From CAZVFE01 sp964626405 (GTDB lineage Bacteria > Bacteroidota > Bacteroidia > Cytophagales > Spirosomataceae), in the NCBI GenBank assembly GCA_964626405.1, contig CAZVFE010000073.1, positions 1-7,328 of the forward strand: a stretch of DNA of 7,328 bases, written 5' to 3'. The notes under the pieces are model-generated. The model ran no database searches and was not told the origin of the DNA. It saw only the letters and a list, made by a program, of their open reading frames with translations. Below, one piece after another: positions 1-6,201 of this stretch (its first letter is position 1; every line of letters starts with the position of its first letter). A program made the translations under genes and the position numbers.

Positions 1-949
1 TCATTAGATAATTTTTTACATAATCCTCTACTCCTTCTTCCAAACTTGTAAATGGTTTATTATACCCAATAGATTCAAGTTTTTGCATATTCGCTTGGGT
101 GAAATATTGGTATTTATCTCGAATATCTTCTGGGGTATCAATAAAAGAAATTCTTTCTTCCTTCCCTAAGGCTTTAAATGTCGCTTTAGTCAAATCTAAA
201 AAAGTTCTTGCCTTGCCCGTACCTAAATTATATATTCCAGAATTTTTACGATGATACATCAAGAAAATACAAACCTCAACTACATCCTTTACATAAACAA
301 AATCTCGCAATTGTTCTCCATCCTTAAAATCGGAATGATGGGAACGAAATAATTTCATTTCATGATTTTGATTAATTTGTTTAAAAGCATGAAGGATGAC
401 AGATGCCATTCTGCCTTTATGATATTCATTGGGTCCATAAACATTGAAGAATTTCAAGCCAGCCCAGAAAAATGGTTTATTTTCTTGGTCTAAAATCCAT
501 TTATCAAATTCATTTTTGGAAATCCCATAAGGATTTAATGGTTTTAATTTTTTGGATAATTCCTCAGAATCTTCATAACCTAATTCACCTAAACCATAAG
601 TAGCAGCAGATGAAGCATAAACTAAAGGAATTTGATAATCATGACAACGAGAAAATACTTTTTTTGAATATTCTAGATTTAATTCATTTAAAATATCCAT
701 ATTAAATTCAGTAGTATCCGTACGGGCACCTAAATGAAAACAAAATTCAACTTCCCTATGATTTTTATCAAGCCAATCAAACAAATCCTCTCTATTTACC
801 CTTTCTTGAATCTTTTTACCTACTAAATTCCCTTCTTTTTCAGGGTAGGAAAAATTATCAACGGCAATAATATAATTGAAATTTAATTGATTTAACTTTG
901 AAATAAGGCATGAACCTATAAAACCTGCAGCACCTGTAACGATTATCAT
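1..949 (-). CDS. hldD: ADP-L-glycero-D-manno-heptose 6-epimerase (3' end cut by window edge)
   Basis: This is a short-chain dehydrogenase/epimerase that inverts C6 of ADP-D-glycero-D-manno-heptose, giving the L,D-heptose precursor of the LPS inner core in the cytoplasm. I translated it by hand from the ATG at 949; the frame stays open for 316 codons to base 2, so the stop lies just outside the window. E. coli HldD has 310 residues, so only a few codons should be missing. The Rossmann motif TGAAGFIG is at residues 5-12 and VDNF follows at 30-33. SSAATYG (113-119) carries the conserved Ser. The catalytic pair is Y141 and K145 in YGISK. KFFNVYGPNE at 166-175, HKGRMASV at 177-184 and the later RDFVYVKDV are typical of HldD and separate it from GalE-type epimerases. 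The gene is divergent from the pterin synthase, and 103 bases lie between the two starts. Confidence 0.93.
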   Translation of the reverse strand, partial: MIIVTGAAGFIGSCLISKLNQLNFNYIIAVDNFSYPEKEGNLVGKKIQERVNREDLFDWLDKNHREVEFCFHLGARTDTTEFNMDILNELNLEYSKKVFSRCHDYQIPLVYASSAATYGLGELGYEDSEELSKKLKPLNPYGISKNEFDKWILDQENKPFFWAGLKFFNVYGPNEYHKGRMASVILHAFKQINQNHEMKLFRSHHSDFKDGEQLRDFVYVKDVVEVCIFLMYHRKNSGIYNLGTGKARTFLDLTKATFKALGKEERISFIDTPEDIRDKYQYFTQANMQKLESIGYNKPFTSLEEGVEDYVKNYLM

Positions 950-966
950 ATTGAAATGTTTAGATT

Positions 967-984
967 ACAAAATTAACAAAATTA
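967..984. repeat. Two perfect tandem copies of a 9-base unit
   Basis: ACAAAATTA is repeated twice head to tail in the hldD/pterin synthase intergenic region. Each copy contains one TAATTTTG box on the minus strand, so the repeat duplicates the possible hldD -7 element. It may be a simple slippage product in AT-rich DNA or a tandem binding site. Nothing in the sequence decides between these. Confidence 0.5.
968..984 (-). promoter_or_regulatory. Possible hldD promoter -7 boxes
   Basis: Read on the minus strand, TAATTTTG occurs twice (984-977 and 975-968). Both copies fit the Bacteroidota -7 consensus TAnnTTTG and lie 19-28 bases before the hldD ATG. No convincing TTTG -33 element is visible at the expected distance upstream. 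In DNA this AT-rich such a match is weak evidence alone, and its position in a divergent gap is the main support. Confidence 0.35.
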
Positions 985-995
985 AAATATTTGCT

Positions 996-1003
996 TAAAT
1001 TTG
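996..1003 (+). promoter_or_regulatory. Probable -7 box for the pterin synthase-lpxB pair
   Basis: TAAATTTG matches TAnnTTTG exactly and is followed by CAG. It lies 49 bases before the ATG at 1053, giving an expected 5' leader of roughly 40 bases. The same box followed by CAG occurs before the beta-CASP gene (6175-6168, minus), and the box itself occurs before accA (4709-4702, minus). A -33 TTTG is not evident. The call rests on consensus match and position. Confidence 0.45.
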
Positions 1004-1052
1004 CAGTAAATAAAAAGTCTGCTACGTTTTCCCAGGCTATTAAACTGAAAAC

Positions 1053-1469
1053 ATGATATACGTCGTAAGAAAAGAACACTTTAATGCAGCCCATCGGTTA
1101 TTTAATCCGAATTGGTCAGATGAAAAAAACGAAGAGGTTTTTGGTCCTTGTGCTAATTCAAATTGGCACGGTCATAACTTTGAACTAATTGTTACTCTAA
1201 AAGGTAAACCAGATCCTGACACAGGTTTTGTTTATGATTTAAAACAATTAGGAAATTTGATTAAAAAAGAAATCATTGACAAGGTAGACCATAAAAATCT
1301 AAATATAGATGTAGATTTTATGAAGGGTAAACTAACAAGTTGTGAAAATCTTGCCATTGAATTCTGGAAAATCTTAGAGCCAAAAATTAGTTTAACTTCC
1401 AATGCCCGACTACACAAAATTCATTTGATTGAAACCCATAAGAATTCTGTCGAGTATTATGGAGAATAA
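1053..1469 (+). CDS. 6-pyruvoyl/6-carboxy-tetrahydropterin synthase family protein
   Basis: This T-fold enzyme converts 7,8-dihydroneopterin triphosphate to 6-pyruvoyl-tetrahydropterin (biopterin route) or to 6-carboxy-tetrahydropterin (QueD, queuosine route). The zinc ligands are H14 (FNAAH), H39 and H41 (HGH). The catalytic Cys is C33, followed by D79-H80 in VDHKNLN and E127 in IET. At 138 residues it is full length. The Cys stands five residues before HGH (C-x5-HGH), as in animal PTPS; E. coli QueD has C-x3-HGH. The name QueD is therefore not safe, although Bacteroidota members are often annotated as such. The stop is 6 bases before lpxB, so the two are probably co-transcribed. The ATG at 1053 is chosen because the family begins within about ten residues of the first zinc His. 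No strong Shine-Dalgarno sequence is present, as is common in this phylum. Confidence 0.9.
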   Translation: MIYVVRKEHFNAAHRLFNPNWSDEKNEEVFGPCANSNWHGHNFELIVTLKGKPDPDTGFVYDLKQLGNLIKKEIIDKVDHKNLNIDVDFMKGKLTSCENLAIEFWKILEPKISLTSNARLHKIHLIETHKNSVEYYGE

Positions 1470-1475
1470 TTCATT

Positions 1476-2576
1476 ATGAAATATTTTATTTTAGCAGGGG
1501 AAAAATCAGGTGATTTACATGGTTCGAACCTAATAAAAGAGTTAAAAAAATTGGATAGCCAAGCTGAATTTCAGGCTTGGGGAGGTGATGCAATGGCCAA
1601 TGAGGGTGCTAAAATAAATATTCATTATAAGGATTTAGCGATAATGGGTCTATTAGGGGTAATTCAAAACCTAAAAAGACTTCAAAAGAATTTTGATATT
1701 TTTAAAAATCAAATCAATACCTTCAAACCGGATGTAGTAATATTCATCGATTATGGTGGGTTTAATCTTCGTGCGGCAAGAATAGCAAAAACGTATGGAT
1801 TTACAACGCATTTTTATATTGCCCCGAAAGTATGGGCATGGAATAAAATGCGTATTTCAAAAATCAAAAAATGGATTGATTATCTTTATGTAATATTTCC
1901 ATTTGAAAAAAAACTATTTGAAGAACATAAAATAAATACTTTTTATGTTGGAAATCCATTGAAAGACTCAGTAGACCATTTTATTTCTAACCCTAATTTC
2001 ATAAAAGAAAATAATTTACCGAAGGATTATATAGCTTTATTACCAGGAAGTAGAAAGCAGGAAATTAATTATAATCTTCCCATTTTAAATCAAGTTCAAA
2101 AGGCTAATCCGAATTATCAATTTGTAATTGCTGGTGTGCCTGAATTTAGGGATTTATATAAGACTGATATTCCAGTTATTATCAATGATACATATAATTT
2201 ATTAACAAATTCAAGATTGGCTATTGTAACTTCTGGAACGGCTACTTTAGAAACTGCTTTATTGAAAATTCCTCAGATTGTAATTTATAAAACAGATTGG
2301 ATATTTTATTCCTTAGCAAAAGTATTAGTGAATATCAAATATATTTCCCTGGTAAATATTATTTTAAATAAATTAGCAATACCTGAATTAATTCAAGGAA
2401 ATTTTAATCTAGAGCAAATTAATTCAAAAATTGAGGAGCTGTATCCAGATACCGAATCAAGAATTAATCAATTGAAAAATTATCAAGAATTGGAAAAATT
2501 AGTAGGTGAAAATGGGGCTAGCAAAAAGGTAGCTGAATTGATTATTCAATCCCTTAATCATTCAAGTAATTTTTAA
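1476..2576 (+). CDS. lpxB: Lipid-A-disaccharide synthase
   Basis: LpxB (glycosyltransferase family 19) joins UDP-2,3-diacylglucosamine to lipid X at the inner face of the inner membrane, forming the lipid A disaccharide 1-phosphate. Visible motifs in order are AGEKSGDLHG (7-16), WGGDAM (35-40), IDYGGFN (91-97) with the presumed catalytic D92, YIAPKVWAW (114-122), FPFE (141-144), YVGNPLKD (157-164), LLPGSRKQEI (188-197) and TSGTATLETAL (252-262). YISLVNIILNK (289-299) and PELIQ (303-307) fit the conserved C-terminal membrane-associated region. Its 366 residues are normal for Bacteroidota members. IDYGGFN differs from the usual IDxPDFN or IDYPGFN by having Gly where Pro is expected, and A116 stands where Ser is usual. 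It follows the pterin synthase by 6 bases, and its last 23 bases overlap the end of the opposing acyltransferase gene. Confidence 0.96.
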   Translation: MKYFILAGEKSGDLHGSNLIKELKKLDSQAEFQAWGGDAMANEGAKINIHYKDLAIMGLLGVIQNLKRLQKNFDIFKNQINTFKPDVVIFIDYGGFNLRAARIAKTYGFTTHFYIAPKVWAWNKMRISKIKKWIDYLYVIFPFEKKLFEEHKINTFYVGNPLKDSVDHFISNPNFIKENNLPKDYIALLPGSRKQEINYNLPILNQVQKANPNYQFVIAGVPEFRDLYKTDIPVIINDTYNLLTNSRLAIVTSGTATLETALLKIPQIVIYKTDWIFYSLAKVLVNIKYISLVNIILNKLAIPELIQGNFNLEQINSKIEELYPDTESRINQLKNYQELEKLVGENGASKKVAELIIQSLNHSSNF

Positions 2577-3099
2577 TCCAGTCTTTTTTTACACCTCCAA
2601 TTGTATTAAAAAAACTTGCGATATATTTTTTATCAACTTCAAAATCACCTGTGGTATAAAATGGTTCATTTATCACTACTTCCTTTTTAGGGTAGTCAAA
2701 TCCTACAAAAACCAAAGGTATTTTAGCATTATCCGCAATATGATAAAAGCCTGTTTTTAACTTATCAACATTTTTTCTTGTACCCTCAGGTGCCAATGCG
2801 CCATAATATTTATCATGTGAATTAAAAATATCCACGATTGAATCAACTAAGTTATTACTTTTAGAGCGATCTACTGGATAACCTCCGAGTAAGCGAAATA
2901 AAAACCCAAAGGGAGGTTTAAATAATTCTTTTTTACCCCAAAAATGAATCATTCTACCGATATGGGCCCTTGCACCTAAACCTACGGGAAAATCAACCCA
3001 TGAGGCATGTGGACAAACAATGACCAGTGCTTTGGGGATTTCATAAGGAATATTTCCTTTTAATTTCCATCCAAAAAAAGTAAATAAAAATTTAAGCAT
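2554..3099 (-). CDS. PlsC-type lysophospholipid acyltransferase
   Basis: This is a small member of the LPLAT/PlsC acyltransferase family, probably adding an acyl chain to a lysophosphatidate-like acceptor at the inner membrane. The catalytic HX4D motif is H31-D36 (HASWVD). GGYPVDRS is at 72-79, APEGTR, which carries the acceptor phosphate-binding block, is at 103-108, and IPLVFVGF follows at 127-134. At 181 residues it is shorter than E. coli PlsC (245) and has only a brief hydrophobic N-terminus. It matches a short form common in Bacteroidota whose acceptor is not well defined; ornithine-lipid or other lyso-lipid acylation is possible. Its start overlaps the stop of the HAD gene by 8 bases (ATGCTTAA), suggesting translational coupling. 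Its 3' end overlaps lpxB on the other strand, with no clear terminator between them. Confidence 0.85.
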   Translation of the reverse strand: MLKFLFTFFGWKLKGNIPYEIPKALVIVCPHASWVDFPVGLGARAHIGRMIHFWGKKELFKPPFGFLFRLLGGYPVDRSKSNNLVDSIVDIFNSHDKYYGALAPEGTRKNVDKLKTGFYHIADNAKIPLVFVGFDYPKKEVVINEPFYTTGDFEVDKKYIASFFNTIGGVKKDWIKNYLND

Positions 3100-3733
3100 G
3101 TATATAGTTGTTGATTACGGTTATAATTGGCTCAATTCTATTAAGAGGGTCAACCAAATGTGCTTGAATTCCTAAAGACTTTGCCATCTCTATATTAGCG
3201 AAATTATCATCAAAAAATATTATTTCTTCGAATTTTTTTTCAATTTTTTGAGATAAATATTCATAAATCTGTTTTTCAGGTTTTATTTCTTGAATTTCAA
3301 ATGACAAAAACAGTTTATTAAAATTTAAAAAAAGGTTATCTGAAAATTCCTTTTTTCGATATAAATCAGCATGAATTTTACTGGTATTACTTAATAAATA
3401 AATGAAGTCAAATTCATTTCTTAAGGAATTCATTAAAAATAAACTATCCTCGGGAACGTTTATTAATAAAGAATTAAATGCTTGGTCAAATTCAACATCT
3501 GTACATTCGAGAAATAATTCTTTTTTTAGGAATTTTCTAAATTCAGCATCATTCATTAACCCTTTTTCATATTTATACCAAAGGGAATGGTTCTCAATTT
3601 GGTATTTTATATCCTCAGCTTGAAATTTTGAAGAAAAAGATGCAAATGCCTGATAAGTAAGATTTAAATCGATGGGCAATAAAACATTACCCAAATCAAA
3701 TACGAGTGCTATATCTTTATTTAGCGTTTTCAT
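3092..3733 (-). CDS. YihX-like HAD family phosphatase
   Basis: This is a HAD-superfamily subfamily IA hydrolase resembling E. coli YihX, an alpha-glucose-1-phosphate phosphatase. Numbered from the chosen start, motif I is FDLGNVLLPID (12-22) with nucleophile D13. The +2 position is Gly rather than the usual Asp, as in YihX. Motif II is LLSNTSKIH (113-121), motif III has K151 in IKPEKQIY, and motif IV is FFDDN (173-177). The helical cap lies between motifs I and II. The length is 213 residues. An in-frame ATG at 3763 would add ten residues, but the ATG at 3733 is preferred: it puts the HAD core at the usual distance and has GGGAG six bases upstream. It starts inside the 3' end of accA (17-base overlap) and runs 8 bases into the acyltransferase gene. 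The physiological substrate is unknown. Confidence 0.85.
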   Translation of the reverse strand: MKTLNKDIALVFDLGNVLLPIDLNLTYQAFASFSSKFQAEDIKYQIENHSLWYKYEKGLMNDAEFRKFLKKELFLECTDVEFDQAFNSLLINVPEDSLFLMNSLRNEFDFIYLLSNTSKIHADLYRKKEFSDNLFLNFNKLFLSFEIQEIKPEKQIYEYLSQKIEKKFEEIIFFDDNFANIEMAKSLGIQAHLVDPLNRIEPIITVINNYIHA

Positions 3734-4682
3734 TAAAAACTCCCATTGAAGAAAATTTTTCAATCCGATTATTAATACGCTCTTGAGGACTTAATTTATT
3801 TAATTCTTTAAGTTCTTTTTTAATCGTATTTTTAACGATACGAATGGTCTCTTCTACATCTACATGAGCACCTCCTAAAGGTTCAGGAATTATTCCATCG
3901 ATTAGACCATTTTTAAGCATATCAGTAGCGGTAAGTTTTAGGGCTTCAGCTGCTTTTTCTTTATAATCCCATGATCTCCATAAAATAGACGAACAAGATT
4001 CAGGTGAAATAACTGAATACCATGTATTTTCCATCATTAAAACCCTATCTCCTATTCCAATACCAATTGCCCCACCGGAAGCTCCCTCACCAATAATAAT
4101 GGCAATAATTGGCACCTTAATCATAAACATTTCTTTAATATTTCTAGCAATAGCCTCTCCTTGTCCCCTTTCCTCTGCTTCAATACCACAAAATGCACCA
4201 GGTGTATCAACAAAACAAACAATAGGCTTATTGAATTTCTCGGCCATTTTCATGGTTCTTAAAGCCTTTCTATATCCTTCTGGATTTGCCATTCCGAAAT
4301 TTCTATATTGACGCTGTTTGGTATTTCTACCCTTTTGTTGACCAATAAACATGATTGAAATTTCATCCTCTAAATTTCCAAATCCACAAATCATCGCGTG
4401 ATCATCAGCAACTTGTCTATCTCCATGAATTTCTATAAACTCCGAACACATGCCTTGAATATAATCCATGGTATATGGACGATCTGGATGTCTGGACAAT
4501 TGAACTTTTTGCCAACGGGTTAAATTTGAAAATGTTTCTTTACGTAGATCGTGAATTTTGTCTTCTAAAGAGGAAACAGCTTCTTTCACATCTACATTAT
4601 TTTCATTCGCTAATTTCTTCATTTCTATTAGCTTTTCTTCAAGATCTGCTATCGGTTTTTCAAAATCCAATAATGTTCGCAT
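3717..4682 (-). CDS. accA: Acetyl-CoA carboxylase carboxyltransferase subunit alpha
   Basis: AccA pairs with AccD to move the carboxyl group from carboxybiotin on AccB to acetyl-CoA, making malonyl-CoA, the first committed step of fatty acid synthesis in the cytoplasm. At 321 residues it is close to E. coli AccA (319). The N-terminal coiled region (LDFEKPIADLEEKL, 5-18) is typical. LSRHPDRPYTMDYI (62-75) follows, then the crotonase-fold core with VDTPGAFCGIEAEERGQ (158-174), GEGASGGAIGIG (198-209) and SVISPESCSSILW (223-235). C165 sits where Pro is common in the family (GAYPG or GAFPG), a small oddity next to the active-site region. The gene starts 30 bases after the beta-CASP gene, with its own TAnnTTTG box in the gap, and its 3' end overlaps the HAD gene. 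accD, accB and accC are not in the window. Confidence 0.97.
   Translation of the reverse strand: MRTLLDFEKPIADLEEKLIEMKKLANENNVDVKEAVSSLEDKIHDLRKETFSNLTRWQKVQLSRHPDRPYTMDYIQGMCSEFIEIHGDRQVADDHAMICGFGNLEDEISIMFIGQQKGRNTKQRQYRNFGMANPEGYRKALRTMKMAEKFNKPIVCFVDTPGAFCGIEAEERGQGEAIARNIKEMFMIKVPIIAIIIGEGASGGAIGIGIGDRVLMMENTWYSVISPESCSSILWRSWDYKEKAAEALKLTATDMLKNGLIDGIIPEPLGGAHVDVEETIRIVKNTIKKELKELNKLSPQERINNRIEKFSSMGVFNENAK
3740..3744 (-). promoter_or_regulatory. Shine-Dalgarno-like site for the HAD gene
   Basis: On the minus strand GGGAG ends six bases before the ATG at 3733, inside the end of accA. Strong Shine-Dalgarno sequences are uncommon in Bacteroidota, so this may matter for internal initiation. 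It supports 3733 over 3763 as the start. Confidence 0.45.
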
Positions 4683-4701
4683 ATTGTTAATTGTAATTAT
4701 A

Positions 4702-4709
4702 CAAATTTA
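4702..4709 (-). promoter_or_regulatory. Probable accA -7 box
   Basis: TAAATTTG on the minus strand fills part of the 30-base gap between the beta-CASP stop and the accA start. It fits TAnnTTTG exactly and would put transcription start about a dozen bases before the accA ATG. It suggests that accA and the two genes after it can be transcribed without the upstream gene. No clear -33 element is seen, and the upstream half would lie inside the end of the beta-CASP gene. Confidence 0.4.
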
Positions 4710-4712
4710 AAA

Positions 4713-6140
4713 TTAAAGATTAAATATTTCATTTTTTTCGGGACAAATTACATCCTCAAAACCCAATGATTCTAAATCTTTTTGGAAATCCAACATACTT
4801 GGTTCATCTCCATGAACTAAAAATATTTTTTTTATCGTTGATTTATTCTGATTTTTTGCAAATTCTAATAAACCATTTTTATCAGCATGACCAGAAAAAA
4901 CATCAATTTTTTCAATATTGGCATTTCTCCGATATTCCTTATTTTTTATTATTATCCGTTCTTTTTTCTCCAATAATTCTCTTCCAATTGTTCCATCTGC
5001 GGCATATCCAATCAATAAAATGGTTGCATAGGAATTTTCAAGATTTTGGGCAATATGATGTTCGACTCTTCCTCCACTAATCATACCTGATGAAGAAATA
5101 ATTATACAAGGCTCTCTAAAATTATCTATGGCATGCGATTCCTTCTCGGTTTGCATGAAAACTAAATTTTCAAAGTCGAACAATGAATCAGTATCTTCAT
5201 AAAATTCTTTTGCTTCATTATTGAGGAATGATAGGTATTTTTGATAGATTTTAGTAGAACTTTTTCCAAGTGGACTATCAGTAAAAACTTTAATAGCTGG
5301 GATTTTACCTTCTTCAATTAACTGATTTAAAGTAAATAAAACAGCTTGGGTTCGACCGACTGAAAATGCAGGAATTATTAATCTTCCTGGTTTTTCAATA
5401 CAGGTTTCTTTTACAATTTTATATAAGGCTTCTTTATGATTGACATTATCTTGATGGACTCTGTTTCCATAGGTAGATTCCATAATTAGATAATCTACTT
5501 GTGGGATTTTCACTGGATCTACATGAAGGGGATAATTATGTCTTCCTATATCACCACTAAAGGCAATCGTTTTCTTTTCTCCGTTTTCATAGATTTCAAA
5601 AACTACGTGCGCTGCCCCAAGAAGGTGTCCGGCTGGATAAAAAGTTAAAGAAATACTTTCTGTTATTCTAAATTTTTTATTGAAATTTAAGGTAACAAAA
5701 TTCTCTAAGCTATCATCTACATCTTTTGGAAAGTACAAATCTCCTTTACTTAAAAGAAAATCTAATTTCTTTCTTTTTCTATTACTATTTCCTTGTGCTG
5801 CCTTAACTTTTTTTTGATTTAGACTGGCAGAATCATATAATAAGATTCCTGAAAGGTCGGCTGTTGGCGGGGTACATAAGATTTGTCCTTCAAAACCTTC
5901 ACGATATAGGATTGGAATAGAACCAGAATGGTCAATATGGGCGTGGGTTAATACGACCAGATTGACCATTGATGCTTCGAATGGGAAGTATTTATTTGAA
6001 TAAATCTCAGGATTTGGAATAAATTCTGTTTTTCTTTCTAAATCTAGACCACAATCAATTAAGATTCGATAATCATCAATTTCTAATAAATACATACTCC
6101 CCGAAACTTGCCTAGAGGCACCACAAAATTGAAGATTCAT
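4713..6140 (-). CDS. MBL-fold beta-CASP hydrolase (probable RNA-processing exonuclease)
   Basis: This is a metallo-beta-lactamase fold protein with an inserted beta-CASP domain and a C-terminal RNA-metabolising MBL segment, of the type related to YSH1/CPSF-73 and bacterial nucleases such as TTHA0252. The metal site includes HAHIDH (66-71), H172 in GHLLGAAH and D197 in SGDIG. Beta-CASP motif A is E221 in ESTYGNR, and motifs B and C are H418 in FSGHAD and H443 in VHGD. All catalytic positions are intact in the 475 residues, so it is probably active in the cytoplasm. A Lys/Arg-rich stretch around residues 110-125 (for example NRKRKK) sits between the two halves of the MBL domain. This could contact RNA. 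Its substrate in Bacteroidota is not established. It lies in line with accA, 30 bases upstream, and 61 bases after the DUF6807 gene. Confidence 0.92.
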   Translation of the reverse strand: MNLQFCGASRQVSGSMYLLEIDDYRILIDCGLDLERKTEFIPNPEIYSNKYFPFEASMVNLVVLTHAHIDHSGSIPILYREGFEGQILCTPPTADLSGILLYDSASLNQKKVKAAQGNSNRKRKKLDFLLSKGDLYFPKDVDDSLENFVTLNFNKKFRITESISLTFYPAGHLLGAAHVVFEIYENGEKKTIAFSGDIGRHNYPLHVDPVKIPQVDYLIMESTYGNRVHQDNVNHKEALYKIVKETCIEKPGRLIIPAFSVGRTQAVLFTLNQLIEEGKIPAIKVFTDSPLGKSSTKIYQKYLSFLNNEAKEFYEDTDSLFDFENLVFMQTEKESHAIDNFREPCIIISSSGMISGGRVEHHIAQNLENSYATILLIGYAADGTIGRELLEKKERIIIKNKEYRRNANIEKIDVFSGHADKNGLLEFAKNQNKSTIKKIFLVHGDEPSMLDFQKDLESLGFEDVICPEKNEIFNL

Positions 6141-6167
6141 AAAACAGGGTTAATTTGATAACCGCTG

Positions 6168-6175
6168 CAAATTTA
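6168..6175 (-). promoter_or_regulatory. Probable -7 box for the beta-CASP gene
   Basis: TAAATTTG followed by CAG lies on the minus strand 27 bases before the ATG at 6140, in the 61-base gap after the DUF6807 gene. It is the same eleven-base string (TAAATTTGCAG) as at 996-1006 on the plus strand. It implies transcription independent of the DUF6807 gene. A matching -33 TTTG is not visible. Confidence 0.45.
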
Positions 6176-6201
6176 ATATAAATTTTGATAAATCCCCATT
6201 A

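Noticed and set aside
950..1052. A preQ1 riboswitch before the possible QueD gene
   Set aside because: I found neither the stem-loop nor the A-rich tail with CTA-type aptamer core. The only pairing noticed is GCAG with CTGC (1003-1006 and 1019-1022), which is too short.
1232..1417. Open frame on the minus strand inside the pterin synthase gene
   Set aside because: It is entirely antisense to a clear enzyme gene, shows no recognisable motif, and is explained by AT-rich codon use.
2537..2550. Inverted repeat ATTGA/TCAAT near the end of lpxB as a terminator
   Set aside because: The stem is five mostly A-T pairs, lies inside the coding region and is not followed directly by a T run.
3402..3623. 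Open frame on the plus strand inside the HAD gene
   Set aside because: Antisense to a well-supported coding region, with low-complexity Ser/Asn/Phe composition and no motif.
4099..4690. Two plus-strand open frames (4099-4311 and 4475-4690) inside accA
   Set aside because: accA motifs cover this region on the other strand; the antisense peptides look like reading-frame shadows.
4766..5080. 104-codon plus-strand open frame inside the beta-CASP gene
   Set aside because: It mirrors the conserved C-terminal motifs of the hydrolase; its Phe/Leu/His-rich sequence resembles a shadow, not a membrane protein.
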